Assembly: GCA_964401045.1 (NCBI GenBank)
Contig: CAYNXB010000112.1
Coordinates: 1-6,665 of the forward strand
Source: CAYNXB01 sp964401045
GTDB taxonomy: Bacteria; Pseudomonadota; Alphaproteobacteria; Sphingomonadales; Sphingomonadaceae
DNA length: 6,665 bases
Direction of reading: 5' to 3'
Shown here: piece by piece, positions 6,099-6,665 of the stretch
Layout of the letters: every line of letters starts with the position of its first letter
Numbering within the stretch: position 1 is the first letter of the stretch
Position numbers and translations under genes: made by a program
The notes under the pieces: model-generated
What the model was told of the DNA's origin: nothing
The model's input: only the letters and a program-made list of their open reading frames with translations
The model's database searches: none

Positions 6099-6126
6099 TC
6101 GGTTCACACAGACCAAGGAGGTTGCG

Positions 6127-6312
6127 ATGGCCGACAAGAAGGACAGCAATGGCGGGCGCGAGCTCGTCCAGCCGCACGAAAAACGCTACCAGCGCCGCAA
6201 CGATGACGGCACCTTCGGCGAGAGCGACGATCAGTCGAAATCGTTGGGGCAGGACGTCCGGCAGCACGCCACGACGAAAAAGCCGAAGAACCAGGGCGAC
6301 AAGGGCGATTGA
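6127..6312 (+). CDS. Small hydrophilic hypothetical protein (61 aa)
   Basis: Very polar protein, MADKKDSNGG onward, with 25 of 61 residues charged and no hydrophobic segment, so probably soluble and largely disordered. The middle reads RYQRRNDDGTFGESDDQSKSL (split at 20-30 and 31-40), followed by a D43-x-R45 pair and a Lys-rich tail. From memory, a similar pattern (RYxRR, GxF, ESDD, SL, DxR) recurs in small uncharacterised bacterial proteins, but no function is known to me. The ATG at 6127 is firmly chosen by a full AAGGAGG Shine-Dalgarno at 6115-6121, 5 bases upstream; the longer in-frame start at 6061 lacks one and overlaps the GGAACA repeats. It is monocistronic, divergent from the HTH gene and convergent with the 63-residue gene. 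The strong ribosome site and EcfG-like upstream motifs make a stress-related role plausible. Confidence 0.8.
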   Translation: MADKKDSNGGRELVQPHEKRYQRRNDDGTFGESDDQSKSLGQDVRQHATTKKPKNQGDKGD

Positions 6313-6316
6313 GCGA

Positions 6317-6329
6317 CCGGCTCAGCCGG
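6317..6329. terminator. Short palindrome between two convergent small genes
   Basis: CCGGC (6317-6321), loop TCA, GCCGG (6325-6329). It lies 5 bases after the 61-residue gene's stop and covers the stop codon of the opposing 63-residue gene. Being symmetrical it could act as a hairpin in both directions, but neither side has a T-run, so termination is only a suggestion. Confidence 0.3.
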
Positions 6330-6513
6330 GCTTGCGCTTCCCGTCCCTTGCTCCGGCCCCGGCCCCGGTCTTGTCCCGGTGCGCGGCGATCGCCTCGTCC
6401 AGCGCCGCGATCCGCTGGCGCTCCGGGGTATCCCGGGGCAGCCCCTTAAGGCGGCAGGTCGCCCACAGCGACTTGCGCTCGGCTTCGAGCGCCTTGAGGT
6501 AGAGATCGGCCAT
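6322..6513 (-). CDS. Small helical hypothetical protein (63 aa)
   Basis: No family recognised. The sequence starts MADLYLKALEAERKSLWATC and continues through RLKGLPRDTPERQRIAALDEA before a Gly/Ala/Lys-rich tail (about 49-63). Two amphipathic helices joined by a G-L-P-R-D-T-P turn are likely, so it may form a helical hairpin or small coiled coil. It is cytosolic, with one Cys (C20). The start at 6513 is supported by GGAAGGA just upstream (around 6521-6527 on the plus strand). It converges with the 61-residue gene with only 9 bases between them, and follows the partial gene at the right edge on the same strand after 83 bases. The good ribosome site and coherent helical composition favour a real gene over a chance open frame. 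Confidence 0.65.
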   Translation of the reverse strand: MADLYLKALEAERKSLWATCRLKGLPRDTPERQRIAALDEAIAAHRDKTGAGAGARDGKRKPG

Positions 6514-6565
6514 CGTAGAGTCCTTCCGCGGCCCCTATGGGCATCGCAGGCCGCGTTGACCACCC

Positions 6566-6581
6566 GGGACGGGCGGGCGGG
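6566..6581 (+). other. G-quadruplex-type motif
   Basis: Four runs of three G with short loops, GGG-AC-GGG-C-GGG-C-GGG, with a further run of five G at 6587-6591. It lies in the 83-base spacer between the partial right-edge gene and the 63-residue gene. The G-rich strand is the plus strand, which is the template strand for these minus-strand genes. Whether it folds in the cell is unknown. Confidence 0.45.
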
Positions 6582-6596
6582 TATTCGGGGGCAGGC

Positions 6597-6665
6597 TCAG
6601 TCGATGATCTGCATGTCGCCCTCGGCCGCCAGCCGCGCGAGGAACGCCTTCATCTCGGCGAGCCG
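6597..6665 (-). CDS. C-terminal end of an unidentified protein, cut by the window edge
   Basis: The last 22 codons of a minus-strand frame that enters from beyond position 6665 and ends at TGA (6597-6599). The visible residues are RLAEMKAFLARLAAEGDMQI followed by ID. The frame has a helical, charged/aliphatic pattern and strong third-position G/C, as expected of coding sequence here, but is too short to assign a family. The 83 bases after its stop hold the G-tract and the ribosome site of the 63-residue gene. Confidence 0.5.
   Translation of the reverse strand, partial: RLAEMKAFLARLAAEGDMQIID

Noticed and set aside
6061..6126. Earlier ATG for the 61-residue protein
   Set aside because: It would run through the GGAACA repeats and lacks a Shine-Dalgarno; AAGGAGG points to the ATG at 6127.

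Overview
This is a GC-rich window (by eye, high 60s % G+C) that reads like chromosomal DNA of an alphaproteobacterium, most likely a sphingomonad (Sphingomonadales). That placement is inferred from four things: the style of the proteins, a CIRCE-controlled groESL operon, a DUF4142 lipoprotein, and a mitochondrial-type cytochrome c carried on a lipoprotein anchor. It was not tested by a database search. I see no tRNA or rRNA gene, CRISPR array, insertion sequence or phage gene.

Left part (1-2182, all minus strand). The window opens inside groEL (first 108 codons). groES lies upstream, preceded by a near-perfect CIRCE inverted repeat and a good sigma-70 type promoter (TTGACG-N17-CATATG) placed so that transcription should start at the edge of CIRCE. 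This is HrcA-type heat-shock control. Upstream of that promoter on the same strand is a complete MATE-family multidrug exporter.

Middle (2183-5232). A 153-base divergent spacer separates the MATE gene from a plus-strand pair: a membrane-anchored c-type cytochrome lipoprotein, then a KefB/KefC-type cation:proton antiporter. The antiporter has a GTG start that overlaps the cytochrome stop codon by one base. The antiporter ends 27 bases from a convergent minus-strand gene for a DUF4142 lipoprotein. The DUF4142 gene has its own upstream site, GGAACC-N16-GGTT, close to the EcfG general-stress sigma factor consensus of alphaproteobacteria.

Right part (5387-6665). An uncharacterised helix-turn-helix protein on the minus strand ends in a strong imperfect palindrome. 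It is divergent from a very hydrophilic 61-residue protein that has a strong Shine-Dalgarno sequence and tandem GGAACA motifs upstream. A 63-residue helical hypothetical protein converges on it. A G-quadruplex-type G tract and the last 22 codons of another minus-strand gene close the window.

The common theme is housekeeping and stress: protein folding, export, ion/pH homeostasis, envelope lipoproteins and small probable stress proteins. I see no clearly new multi-gene system. The most useful leads are the two candidate EcfG-type control regions, the translationally coupled cytochrome/antiporter pair, and the uncharacterised small proteins and HTH protein.
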